From Dipylidium caninum (taxonomy: Eukaryota; Platyhelminthes; Cestoda; Cyclophyllidea; Dipylidiidae): a DNA stretch of 64,000 nucleotides. Both the position numbers and the translations under genes were made by a program. A model generated the notes under the pieces. It was not told the origin of the DNA and did not search any database. It was given only the letters and a program-made list of their open reading frames with translations. Positions 12,967 through 23,459 of the stretch are shown one piece after another. The stretch is taken from NCBI GenBank assembly GCA_017562135.1, contig QEYB01000014.1:40554-104553 (forward strand), read 5' to 3'. How positions within the stretch are numbered: the first letter of the stretch is position 1; the number at the start of each line of letters is the position of its first letter.

Positions 12967-13783
12967 CTCAATCTATCTTGAGGACGGCTCCAGTTCTTTC
13001 ATATAAACCATACAAGCATCCGAGGTAATCAACAGCTTTTCTCCTCTTCACTTCCATTGTGTAATTCACGAAATTTTCGTCCGCACTGTTTTCTACAATA
13101 TGAATAGAAAGGCCGTTGTTAGAGTAGACATACTCAATCATCGGAGGCCAACGATGACTCTAATTTAGCTTGCTGATCCGGACTAATTCGGGATAGATAT
13201 AAATAAAGTTGAAAATATTACCATCCCAAATGTTGTAAAACCTGGATGGACTGGTGCCCATCACCATCTCCATCTAAGCAGACGTTAAGACAATTATTAA
13301 ACGTGATGTGTAGAGGGGATAAATTAGGGAATTACACGTGAATTTGGGAGTTTGTCGAGGCCCATTATAGGTGAGACAGACAACATGGAGCACTCACCCA
13401 CTCAATCTTAATGCGCTATCTGCACGTGGTTGTCACCGTTTCTGTATTCTTAGCGGCAATGAAGAGAGCCTCATTCGGATGCATAACGAGGCCTTAAAAG
13501 GCAAGTGTGGAAGTGGTAGTTAATTGTTTGTAACAAGATAAATTGCTGACGTTGTTCCCATCGAGCACGCAATGAAGGTGAGTCTGCTTTGTTTACCCAC
13601 ACTGCCATCGAATGCCATCGATGCAATGCAAGATCAAGTGACTCAGAGGTGTGGCAATGGAGTTAATGGTTCTAGGGAGGTGTTAAGTGAATGCGTCGCG
13701 ATTTGTGTAAAGAAACGAAGGCGACACTTACTTATGTGTATGCAGATGTACGCGAAGAAAAGGAATGCTGTTTTCCCCACCAT
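12967..13783 (-). pseudogene. Half-module copy (signal exon + E4-E6), nonsense-damaged
   Basis: The signal exon is open (13,783-13,732, MVGKTAFLFFAYICIHI, donor gtaagt). E1, E2 and E3 are absent: the first intron continues straight into the intron that precedes E4. E4 (13,492-13,398) has an in-frame TAG at 13,418-13,416. E5 (13,273-13,174) is open but its donor is GC (gcaagc). E6 (13,092-12,967) is open until its last codon, where the conserved Trp of IDWG is TGA (12,970-12,968). Sequence downstream to about 12,745 matches the flank after E6 at 57.0 kb. Two nonsense codons and the missing exons make it a pseudogene. Confidence 0.85.
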
Positions 13784-13965
13784 TTGCCGTGCAGTTGAGG
13801 CCTTTCCATCATGTGCTTTCTATTTATCCGGCCTGAAGTAGGTCAACCAGCGCCTTCTCAGTGGTTAGTCAACTCGACATCGCTCCGCTCTGCATCCTTC
13901 GTCATGACGTGCACGCACCCATTCATATGGCTTTTTGACACGTGAATCAGTCTACACGCTTTAAT
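13784..13965 (-). promoter_or_regulatory. Putative core promoter and 5' flank of the 12.97-13.78 kb copy
   Basis: ATAAATAG lies at 13,827-13,820, about 40 nt upstream of the ATG. The same box with the same spacing is found before the complete gene (21.55 kb) and the 53.94 kb copy. A following AAAGGCCTCAACTGCACGG block is also shared. The flank to about 13,965 is nearly identical, inverted, to 53,765-53,942. The role is inferred from conservation and position only. Confidence 0.5.
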
Positions 13966-14046
13966 TACTGTATTGTAGCTGCGCGTCGGTCTCTATAGTC
14001 CTCATAACTCCTGCCAGTTCTCTCTGTTTCAACGCTTTCCCTCCTG

Positions 14047-14379
14047 ATGCCCCAACTCGTCATAAAATCGGGATTGGCGGTGAGAGGGGGTAGGAGCAGG
14101 AGTTTTTCTGACACTTGGCGTTCCCTCTTTCCTTACAACCGACGAAACTGCAGGTTCCACATTTTTGATTACCATAAGCATAACTTGGAGAAAAACAGTC
14201 ACAGCAAGATTGTACCTCTCGTCCCCTGCAGTCCAAATCCACTTCTCCGACCCGTAGTTCACACAAATTTACTACGTGCACGAGTTATTCAAATTGACGA
14301 TGGCGACTGCCGTCTGCTTTTCTCGCCCGACAAATCTCTGCAGTGTGACCCACACCCTGTGGTCACTTCATTCACATAA
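14047..14379. other. Ambiguous open region, Cys-rich on minus strand
   Basis: Both strands are open. On plus a 110-codon ATG frame contains VIQIDDGDCRLLF. On minus, a frame ending near 14,060 has an unusual density of cysteines: a CC-x-C, then C-x2-C, C-x4-C, C-x6-C and C-x5-C spacing within about 40 residues, which could fit a small disulfide-rich exon. A GT-AG pair consistent with an upstream exon on minus exists near 14,281-14,400, but I could not build a coherent gene on either strand. Confidence 0.25.
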
Positions 14380-14489
14380 GAAAACTCACCACACACATAC
14401 AAGGTGTCATAACTGCATCGTGTCATATACAGACAATTCATATCATTTAGGCTGGGAATTTTAGCGTATATCAATTTAACAGGGGGCAC

Positions 14490-14785
14490 TGCCCATTTGG
14501 AGTGTTTATTCCTGCCAATGTCACGGGTACACTCTCGCTCATCTCATTCTATCATAACAACTTCTTCATTAAAAAGTCTAACTAGCCTCAGATCATAAGA
14601 CGACAGAAAGTGGCAAGCTCACCACGCCATGGAAATGAGGGCTGACAAATAAAGTACGTTTCAAATGGGCTATGGCTTGTTTCTAGATCCGAGATGTTAC
14701 CACCTTCCTCCTTACGACGTGGACACGTGAGAGTGCATTTACGGCCTCATAGCATCAGTGCGCAGGTTGACGAGTGACATTTGGC
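14490..14785 (+). repeat. Dispersed repeat C, copy 1
   Basis: This is one of four copies of a roughly 300-bp element. Landmarks in this orientation are TTCCTGCCA-TGTC near the start, a middle block with AAAGTCTA, and at the end TTACGGCCTCATAGCA, then CAG-GCGC. The same order appears at 51,480-51,800 on the same strand, and in reverse complement at about 22,140-22,440 and 44,640-44,900. No coding frame is conserved between copies. It could be a SINE or a solo LTR of a short retroelement; no terminal repeats were verified. Confidence 0.6.
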
Positions 14786-14799
14786 TCCTGTTACAGTGC

Positions 14800-17700
14800 C
14801 TCAATTGAGAGACTCATAACAACTCGAGGCAACGTGCGCACCCGCTGCCTCACAGAGGAGCGTGGCACTCTCACTTGAGTGGTATTCGTTGAGGGGCTGA
14901 GATATGATGAAGAAAAATTTGCGGTGATAGAGTGAGGCAGGTGAATGTGTACCAGGGACACTGGCATCGATAAGCACCCACGATGGGTAGTAGCCTCCGT
15001 GAAGTGTATTCGCACAAGCATTTCCAGTCCGCAGGAATAGCGACTGTCTATCGATGGCATGATACTATTACAGCCTCCCGTTGATGTGAGCTGGGTGTGT
15101 GTGTGTAAAGCGAGTAAATTGAGGTGAGATGAGGTGTGGTGTGGTGAGGTGAGTGCATGATTAGGTTCTGGAGTTCTGATGGCTTCCAGACTACATGAGC
15201 ACCTTGATGGTTGCAGTCGTCGATTTTATAGACGTGGGCAGACCTTGCACTAAGGGCAAATACGTTAAAGTATTCTATCTTTATCGGGGCTTCAATTTGT
15301 TCGTGGGATAGCAAGTGAGAGTCTCACACATACACCATGACACAAAATGGTGCCCTCATCGTAGCATATTGATACCCAAATGATACCCTTCCACGCGATA
15401 TGCCTTTGCACCTAATGTAAGCACGTGTGGAGGGGCAGACAGCACGTCGGCGTCTAACACATTTTCTAGTACGTTGCGTCTAACATGTCAGACCACCACT
15501 TGGACTCCTTAGAATCCCAGAATCTACTTGGCGACTGGCATATGGACCAGTGTTTAGTGGAAGCATAACGTTGCCACTTCCACCACACCCCCGCCGCCGA
15601 TAAATTACCACGTTAAGGGATGCACTCTGCCCTGACACCGTTGTAAGTGAGCAGATGTGGACTCAGAGACCTTGGGAACAGTCCTCAGCTCGTTCAAAAT
15701 ACTTTATTTTTGCAGCATTCCTTCCTTGTTGCATACACTTCAAGCTATACTACTGAAGCATGTGAGTGCCTATCCCAAATGCAGTGTGCGAACGGATGAT
15801 GAGAGCTAAGAGAGTTGTAGAGATCTTACACTTTGGAGAGGATGGATGAAATGCAGATATAGAAATTGTTAGGGTGGCAACTGCAATGAGGTGGAAGCAG
15901 CATCACACATATTAGCCAAATGGTTTACGGACCACTTGCAAGAAGAGAAGTCATCGCCAGCTTTCCTATTGCGCTCTCATGCGGGAGTGCACTTGTAACA
16001 GGGGATCAGACCTTTGGCGCTATTTCGGCTGGTGCCTGACTTGAGATAGACATAGCAAATTCTGCTAGCCTGTGCAGCTACTGCATTTCATAATCGCAGC
16101 AAGAGTCAACGCAGTAGTGGCAAGAGTGTAGGCCATAGAAGGCAACAATACCAAGTGGCGTGTTGATGTTGTATGACTTGACCGCTGAACTAATTGTCAT
16201 AATCACACACCCGACACCTGCAACTAAGCGGAAGGATGAGGAGAGGTGTAGTGGCGTGCATTTGTACAGATATTTCAAATGAAAATATGTTTAATCACCT
16301 AATGCAAATCACCACTAAATGCATCTCACGTGATTTTACCTGATGGCTTCTATTGTTTAGCCATCGAGATGTCGACGTAGTTGGACGGAGATGAACGCAG
16401 TTCACCCAGTTACTTTCTCACCGCCTTATCAACCTTCCACCTCTGATATCTGAATATGCGAATTCAGAGTGCCGAGGAGTTGACTTTGATGAGGGTAGCT
16501 GCCATCTCGACGACTTCTCCCTTAACGAATGCATCTTGCTCAACTGACTTGGTAATACAAAATATCATACTTCTTGAAGCTATCATTTAGCCACCACTTG
16601 ACCTCGGGGGGCGAAACGGCGACGGGCGAGGAGATGAATTACGTAAACATGGTGGATGCGCAGAGAGCATTGCCATCAACCTGTCAGACATATGTGTATG
16701 AGTTGTGTCACTGTGAGTCTGTGGATGCGCGTGTGTGAGTGCGTACGACATGATATGACTAAGAACAGATGCCTCCATGCAAAATAGACTAGTTTCACAT
16801 ACTCTGCTATCTCGAAGACATTGATGTATGACCCTTTCACCATACCTTGCATTGGAGTTCACCAACAGGCGATCTCCACTTCGATTGTTACATTTTGGTG
16901 CTCTGACACTCCCATAATTGCATTTTTAGGGTCATTCCTATGGTTTTAACAATCTACATCACCCTTCTGCTGCACATTTCCCCATTTTAACATTGCGCTT
17001 GAAGCAGTTCATTGTCACCTCGTCATATCACACTATTCTTCCTCTTCCCATCACATTATCACGTTATAGGAAAAATCTCCTCATATCACGAACACTCTCA
17101 AGATAATCGCGTTCACGCTCGATGTTCCGACAGATTACAAATGGTGAGTAGTGGACTAGCCGCATCCAAATTGCACCTATCGTCACCTACTGCATAAATC
17201 ATTTCCGTCTCTCAGCTCACTCGCCTGTCTACCAAGTGGAAGTCTGCAACCGTCGGTGCTTCTTCCGCCCAACAGACTTCAGTACTAAGACAAATTCATG
17301 GACTGCGCTCTCTTCCTACTTGCTCTACATACGTCGACCACACAGACCGAATTCCACTATTTCCCGCGTGCACAAGTATACCTAGATATTTGGCATAAAA
17401 TCTACACCCACTACCAGATCCACATTTCCTATGGTCGCAAGGGTGGTAACATTGTGCCAGACATAGGGATGGAGGCTCACATGTTCCCCACCTTCTGTCA
17501 CTCTACCGGATAAAGACTCATAGGCGAAGTAGTAGACAGGACCACAGCACTTGGAGAAGCAGCGCATTCCTGCACACGAAAGAGCTGGTTGTCACAAGCT
17601 GCTCACTTTCCAAATAATGATGGCTGATCAGCCACAAGTCAGGTAGGAAATCGTCCCCATCCAAATTCGCATCTCGGCAAAAGAGTGAATCTTTTAAAAC

Positions 17701-17970
17701 TGTGTCAACATCTCTTTCTGCACTGCCCCAAGGCTTAGTGGACTTATCTCCGTTCCTGCTACGACGGTATCGGCACGCCGTTAAGGATGTTTACGTGAAA
17801 GGGGGATGGCAATACACATGCATGTAATACTCGAATGGATGGAGATGCGTTGACTGGTTTATTTCTCCGCCTCTGTTTTATTGTTGCCCCAATTCACATT
17901 ACCCACCTTCAGCACATCCCACGTGTGAATTTGTTATAGCAAGGGATTCCCTGTTACTTTATCAACCCAC
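14800..17970. other. Unassigned sequence
   Basis: No gene supported. A minus-strand frame at 16,278-16,078 codes a short hydrophobic, Cys-containing segment (VGCVIMTISSAV, then HSCHYCVDSCC) after a ttgcag acceptor, and could be an exon of a membrane protein, but no neighbouring exons were found. A segment at about 15,510-15,580 resembles 22,600-22,690 (shared GGAAGCATAACGT), suggesting one more diverged repeat. Confidence 0.35.
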
Positions 17971-17977
17971 ACAACTC

Positions 17978-18073
17978 TTCCCCTCCTCCTCCCTGAGTCC
18001 TCCTCCTCCTCCTCCCTGAGTCCTCCTCCTCCTCCTCCCTGAGTCCTCCTCCTCCTCCTCCTCTCCTCCTCCT
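17978..18073. repeat. CTC-rich minisatellite, about 23-bp unit
   Basis: Three to four units of CTCCTCCTCCTCC followed by CTGAGTC, ending in a pure CTC run. Unit copies are nearly identical. All pyrimidines lie on the plus strand, giving a long homopurine-homopyrimidine tract. Confidence 0.9.
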
Positions 18074-18079
18074 GTTCCA

Positions 18080-19890
18080 TTGTCACGTCCATAGGCGGCG
18101 TCGCTTTCTATCACCTCTACTCTTCCCATTACTGAGATGAATTTTGCTACTCTAATGAAATGTAGCCGCTGTCTACCTTAATTTCTGACCTGGGTACAGA
18201 CAGCACTGTTTATGAATAAGCCCCAATGCAAAATCTTCACACGGCAGAAACACCCGAAGTTTGTTGTCAGTGCTACCAGTGGCTGTACGCTGCACAGGCA
18301 CCTACGCATAATAGAGTTGGAAGGAGAACCTTTCCACCTACATCTTGTCCACTATCGAACTTCAACAAAGGCGTGGTGCGTCAAGCTTGCAATGGCCGAT
18401 TCCGACTACCCGAAATAGCCTCCCGCTATCCCTTAACCATACCAGTCGAAGTCCACCCCACAATGTCAACGGACATGACAGCTCACTAGTGTGTATATTA
18501 AGGCAGATCGCCATCCCATCAATACGCGGATGATTGGCGGTTGTCAATGAATTTCGGTGGTTGACCAGGCAATTAGTTAATTTGTTAGTCAGCTACACAG
18601 TCGGTGAGAGAGAAAGTGAACTCTCATTCCACCATCCCATATTCTGTCCACGTCGTTAATGGTCAACAGGGCAGTGTGTCATTATTTAGTGTTCCTTGTT
18701 TTATTTCGGCTAATTTCAGCAAGAGGAGGAGAGACCTTGTGTCGGGTCCCATGAAGGTACGCAGCCTTACCGCTAGACGGCCAAATGCGCATGGAGCTTG
18801 TCTGAAGTAGACAAAATGCAACCTCGTAGATAATAGGGAATCTTGGAGAAAATGCGACGCAAAAATTTGTTTGCATCGAGCATTATAACACAGGTAGGCG
18901 AGAAGAGGTCAGCTTACACATCAACAGGCATCCGATAATTAGACTAAGCGGAACTGAAAGGAATCAAATAGGCAAGTAGATCAGTGGCACAGAAGAAGGA
19001 TGGTCGAATGACAATAACGTCAATGTGGGCGACGACTCACCACATTCGCCTATGGCACAACCGGAAGTCATTTGATTTACGGAGGGCAGAAGAAGAAGTA
19101 CGTAGGACATGCGCGGCACATGGGGGGTTCGAACATGCTTAACGTCTGTAGGAGTATGATTACCCAGATCGTCTCTGCGCGGGATGCCTAAATCATAGAA
19201 GACGTATTAATGATGGGGTTAGACCACGGTTAGGCGGGTTAAATTAGTGGGACAGCGCACTGGCGTAAAGCATCGCAATGTCCGTGCGTTGGCGACACCA
19301 AGTCAACGCAGTAGATATGCGATGTCGTTCGCATAGTAAGCCAGTGTTTTAACGGCAACATTGTACACTCGTGTCCTTGCCACATTGCCATAAAAAAACC
19401 GGTGGCATATTCAGCAGATGCATTATGCTCGCGATCGAAGATTCTCGACTCGTGGCATTCACTACGAGGAGCCCTAAACTACCGGTGCCACTGTCTGCCA
19501 AAGGAGCGGTAGGCAGTAGAGCAGGTAAAAGGAGAGAGGAGTGGCAGAAGCAAGCAGTAGAAGAGATTGAAGCAGAGGCTTATGTGCTTTCGGCGAGTTT
19601 GCTTATTCCGCTTGCATGAACACTTCAGTGGCCACACAAAGCCGAATATCATTGTAATAGGAGCATTTAAGTGCATTTTGCAAATGCGGCGCGAGGCAGG
19701 TGGTGGGAGTTAAGGGAACGAGAAGTGGAATTGTGCAGTGGGAGAGGATGGGTTAGATGTAAAGGCCCTTTATCATCATTTTGCCAATGTTGGGGAGAGT
19801 GCAAGTGATAATTTGAGGTGCTGTTGATAATTTGAAGGGAGACAGTGGCAAATGCTGAGGCGTGTGCATCCTATAACACGTAAGGTGCTG
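18080..19890. other. Unassigned sequence
   Basis: No convincing gene. The segment 19,650-19,898 lies downstream of the stop of the complete glycoprotein gene and is probably its 3' untranslated region and flank; no canonical AATAAA was found on the minus strand there. Confidence 0.35.
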
Positions 19891-19898
19891 AGCCCCAT

Positions 19899-21510
19899 TT
19901 AAGGCGCCACCTTAGTAAGGCGGTATGAAGGTCGTGAGTGAGGCTTTGTGAGGGCTATCATCACCACAACCACTACCAAATAAACCTCATCAGCATGTAA
20001 TCTTTGCCGACATTCCAAATCACCTGCCGTAGACACCGCGCCAGTTGAGGTCGTTTGAGCTAGGTAAGAAGAGAGAAGCAATTGCGCTCACTCTAGTTGA
20101 AGAGGTATGCTGAAAATACGCAGAAATTTCACCTACTTACCTTCATAAACGGTTGTAAATGGAGAGGAGGAGCTGAACGATTCGACTGTGTTTGATCTGC
20201 CCCAATCTATTTTGTAGACCGCGCCACGGCTTTCATATCCACCATACAAACATCCAACGTAATCAACAGGATGTTTTCTTCTCACTTCTATTGTTACGTT
20301 CACAAATATGTCATCCGTACTGTTGCCTACAAGGGCGCCAGGTACACCGATTTTAGAGCAGTCAATCACAGGGCAGCAAGAAAACATCAAAAGTCAAAGA
20401 TGCATTCCGTGTGACTTACTGATGCTGACTATTTCTGGATAATTTTTGGTATAATTGTCAGGCCCATGGCGCCAAGTTCTATAAACCACTGATGCCTCGG
20501 TGCCCACCACTATATCCATCTAGACAAACGCAAAGTAAAGTACCATATGTGATGTTAGAAGTCTATTGAATTTTATTCCCGTAAGGTTGATTACATCGCA
20601 GACTCACGCATTCATCCTTTATGTATCTGCAAGTGACTGCCACGGTTTCCTTATTCTTTGCGCCAATGAAGAAGGACTCATTTGGGTAAAAATCGAAGCC
20701 TTGGGAGGCGAGTGATCGAAGGTGGTTAGTCCTTGTCGACAGAACAACCCTTTGTTGATATGAAGTTACATCACTGTAGACTCACCAACTTTCGAGAATT
20801 TCCACATTCCATCAGGAAGTACAGCAATGCTGATGGGAATAAATGGAGATACGGCAGAAATGAAGACAATCCACACCATATCTTGACGTATAACGCCGGT
20901 CATTTGCACCTCTGCTTGATCATCAGAGACTACATGAGCAGCAAAATGAAGAAAAACCATGAATATTGCTTTGAGTAGGGAGGCGAGTTCTACCTAGTAT
21001 TGTTGATGGTAGGCGGTGGAGGAGGGTGCGTGTGGCATGTAGGTGAGGAATGGAATTGAACGTACTCTGAATGTAGGAACAATTGAAATATTCGTTGGAA
21101 CATTGGTCTTGCCCTGTTCCCACGCAGTAACGCTTGCCAGACTCTGTATACACACAGGCTGTCTAATTGAAGAAGTCAAAATAGTGTGTCACCGATGAAG
21201 GTCAAGCACATCATAATGAGGAGATGTAAAATTACGTAATATAGGCCGGGAAGTGTCCAATTCATGACAAATGTGGTGTTGATGAGGCCGCTCACAATTC
21301 TGCTCTCACTTCTTTTATCTGAATTATCAGCCAATTGCGCGTCTGAAAGAGAGCATAAGAAGGCAAATAAATTCTGCCTGCAATGCGGTGTTCCTCAACT
21401 GGCATAGCCGAATGAGAAAGGGTGGTGTGTGAAAGTGGCAAGTGAAGAGACCACTTACTTGTGTGCAAGCAGATGTAAGCGAAGAAGAGAAGTGTTGTCT
21501 CTCTCACCAT
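19899..21510 (-). CDS. Secreted/membrane glycoprotein, single-module, complete (8 exons, 312 aa)
   Basis: This is the only fully open member of the family in the window. Exons on minus: 21,510-21,459 (signal peptide MVRETTLLFFAYICLHT), 21,342-21,236 (E1), 21,162-21,066 (E2), 20,929-20,786 (E3), 20,699-20,608 (E4), 20,519-20,420 (E5), 20,326-20,141 (E6 plus stalk), 20,059-19,899 (terminal). All introns are GT-AG and every junction is phase-compatible, giving 939 nt. Motifs: E1 SRIVSGLINTTF, E2 with four spaced Cys ending CSNEYFNCSY, E3 AEVQMTG then VWIVF, E4 NKETVAVTC, E6 VNVTIEVRR then VDYVGCLYGGY and IDWG. N-glycosylation sites are frequent. E6 is extended by a Ser-rich stalk, and the last exon has TTSTGAVSTAG, then hydrophobic VYLVVVVVMIAL and a basic tail. 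I infer a surface or GPI-linked glycoprotein; the hydrophobic run is short for a transmembrane helix. Function is unknown. The taeniid GP50 antigen family is a possible relative, untested. Confidence 0.85.
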
Positions 21511-21560
21511 CAGTCGTGCAATTGAGGTCTTTACCTCTTGTGCTGCCTATTTATCCTGTC
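21511..21560 (-). promoter_or_regulatory. Putative core promoter of the complete glycoprotein gene
   Basis: ATAAATAG at 21,554-21,547 sits about 40 nt before the ATG. It is followed by a block similar to that in the other family promoters (AAAGACCTCAATTGCACG here, AAAGGCCTCAACTGCACGG elsewhere). Conservation of box, spacing and following block in three copies supports a shared core promoter and short 5' leader. Confidence 0.5.
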
Positions 21561-22139
21561 TTAAGGAGGTCAGCAGCGGCGTCGGTATTGATCATGCACC
21601 TCGGCTTCTGCTCCGACTTTCACCAGTCACCGGTGATTTACTCCCCGGCGTACATCACGTCGGCGCGTGGTTCAGCTCACACCGACTGCCTTCTGCCCTG
21701 AGAGGCAAAAGCACACGTTTCGAGTCCCAGTCCATGCGTATGGTCCAAACCACATCCGCCTCGTTATCGATGAGGTGGAGTTTATCTCTCTACGCATCTG
21801 TAAGTGGATCTGCCAGGGCATCTCTCATGTAACAGACCCACTTTTAGTCCGAGTACAAAATAAGGCCAAAATGACACAATGTCAAGACGTCGGTAATGTA
21901 AATTGACGGTGTGCACTTGCTGGATATGATTGCTGTCTGATCAAACAATATGTAGTTTCGGGTAGCTCGACACATGCGAGAGACTAAGTGCACTCCTGCA
22001 GATGAGACGGAGTTGTCGTCGCTCTCCAATGAAAAAGGGAATAATTTTTGTTTTCTTCAAGTCTGCAGCAGCTGTGGCCACGCCATTCTCCCATAACCGC
22101 AATTCTGCTGCAAATCATCTGGAACGCAGTGATGGCAGG

Positions 22140-22440
22140 AGTTGTCAAGAATGTGGCGTGCATCTGCCTCTGTTGAGGCACTAGCAGAGAGCCAAGTGCA
22201 CCTCGTCAGCCCGGCGGACTGATTTTATGGGGCCGTAAATGCACTCTCGCATGACAGCGAAGTGAGAAACCAGATTGTCTGCCTTTGTCCTTGCAAACGG
22301 TTGACAGCTCAATTGAAACAAACTCTTGTCACAGCTTTCCTTTCAGTACAGTGGCAAGTGTGGCACTCTGTCCTGTAGTGCGACTTTACAACGGTTAGGC
22401 TGTTTAGCGACACATTCTTAGTGATAGAGTAAGATGAGCG
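22140..22440 (-). repeat. Dispersed repeat C, copy 2
   Basis: This copy starts with GTTGAGGCACTAGCA and contains the reverse complement of the TTACGGCCTCATAGCA landmark. It shares its layout with 44,640-44,900, including a later block similar to TTTCATTTCAATATAGTGGCA. It is inverted relative to the copies at 14.5 and 51.5 kb. Confidence 0.6.
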
Positions 22441-22449
22441 GTTGTGAGA

Positions 22450-23180
22450 CACAAACACTTAAAGGAATGATCGTTTCAGATGGAAAATGATCTCTGCAAA
22501 ATTAGTTCATGCTTATGCTCCATATCTTAAACCACCAATAGGTCTTCTCAGATACCCGGAAAGTGCAGTCGCAATGCCCATGTTTGTACCGGTTCATCCT
22601 TTCAACTGGCATTCCTACTTGGTTTATCTATATGGAGACTGGAGTATGCACTAGTGTTAAGGGGAAGCATAACGTCTGTATCGCCATCCTCTTCTTAGGG
22701 TAATATCATCTGCGAGATGGTGGAAGAGGAACAGATTGATACCCACATGACGCAAGATAAACGGGAAGCCTGGAGAAGAAACAAAAGGAAATGTCATGGT
22801 TCTCACGACTCGGTATTTGGCCATTCGTGTCATAGACTTCACGAGGAGGGAAAATTCGACTGAAAAGGTACCCTTTAATCATACTCCCGCTTGCCCAGAG
22901 GTAGGCGAGCTTGCGGTCTCTTCAACTCGTACACCACCGGAGATGCTACAACAAATGAAGTTTGCGTGCAAGCTGACGTTTTGGCGTGTTTTAGAATGAA
23001 GTCATTCAAAAGGGTTGAACCAGTGCAGAACCTGGCAGTTGTGAGCTCATTTTGAACAACAGTTGCCATCATGGCAAACTGGAAGTGCTCCGGGGGGGGG
23101 GCAGTTTCTATTCCTCACAGTATCTCTGGCGCCGACCATTTCTACTTCGAGTAGCTTCCTTCGTCCACTGTCGAATGCTT
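22450..23180. other. Unassigned sequence
   Basis: No gene supported. A G-run of about nine occurs near 23,093-23,101, a likely polymorphic or error-prone tract. Confidence 0.35.
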
Positions 23181-23189
23181 CACTCACTC

Positions 23190-23450
23190 ACACTCGTCCT
23201 CTGTCTCCTTCTCTGCCTCGCATCCAACGCACCACATGCCACTGCCATCGCCTAGCTGACAACACCGAGACTGCACGAAACTGGAGGCAGACTTGCTTGA
23301 GCTGTGTCATCCTTTCCTCCACGACCAACTCACCGTGTATGTAGAGCAGGAAGACAACATCATGGAATTGTCGCCTGAGGAGAATGATGAGGAGGAAGTC
23401 AGAAGTGATGCCTCCGATGGGGTGGTTGGGAGAGAGGAAGTGCTCGGAAT
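23190..23450 (-). repeat. Old duplicated segment, copy 1 (partner 29.45-29.72 kb)
   Basis: On minus this segment aligns with 29,450-29,720 plus. The clearest shared block is GAG-TTGGTCGT-GA-GA followed by CAGCTCAAGC, CCAGTTTCG-GCAGTCTCGG and GGCAGAGAAGGAGACAGAGGACGA. In this copy the minus frame reads GELVVEERMTQLKQVCLQF; the partner reads GQLLVEEAAQAKLQ in the corresponding part. Frames diverge after an indel. It may be a duplicated exon of an unrecognised gene or part of a repeat family. Confidence 0.5.
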
Positions 23451-23459
23451 GGCTGAATG

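Noticed and set aside
13572..13841. 89-codon plus-strand open frame, matched by an almost identical frame at 54,154-53,885 minus
   Set aside because: It is the exact antisense of the signal exon and promoter of two recent family duplicates. The frame is conserved because the DNA is a recent copy, not because of protein selection.
19120..19140. Possible tRNA TpsiC-like GGTTCGAA motif
   Set aside because: No matching acceptor, D or anticodon arms around it.
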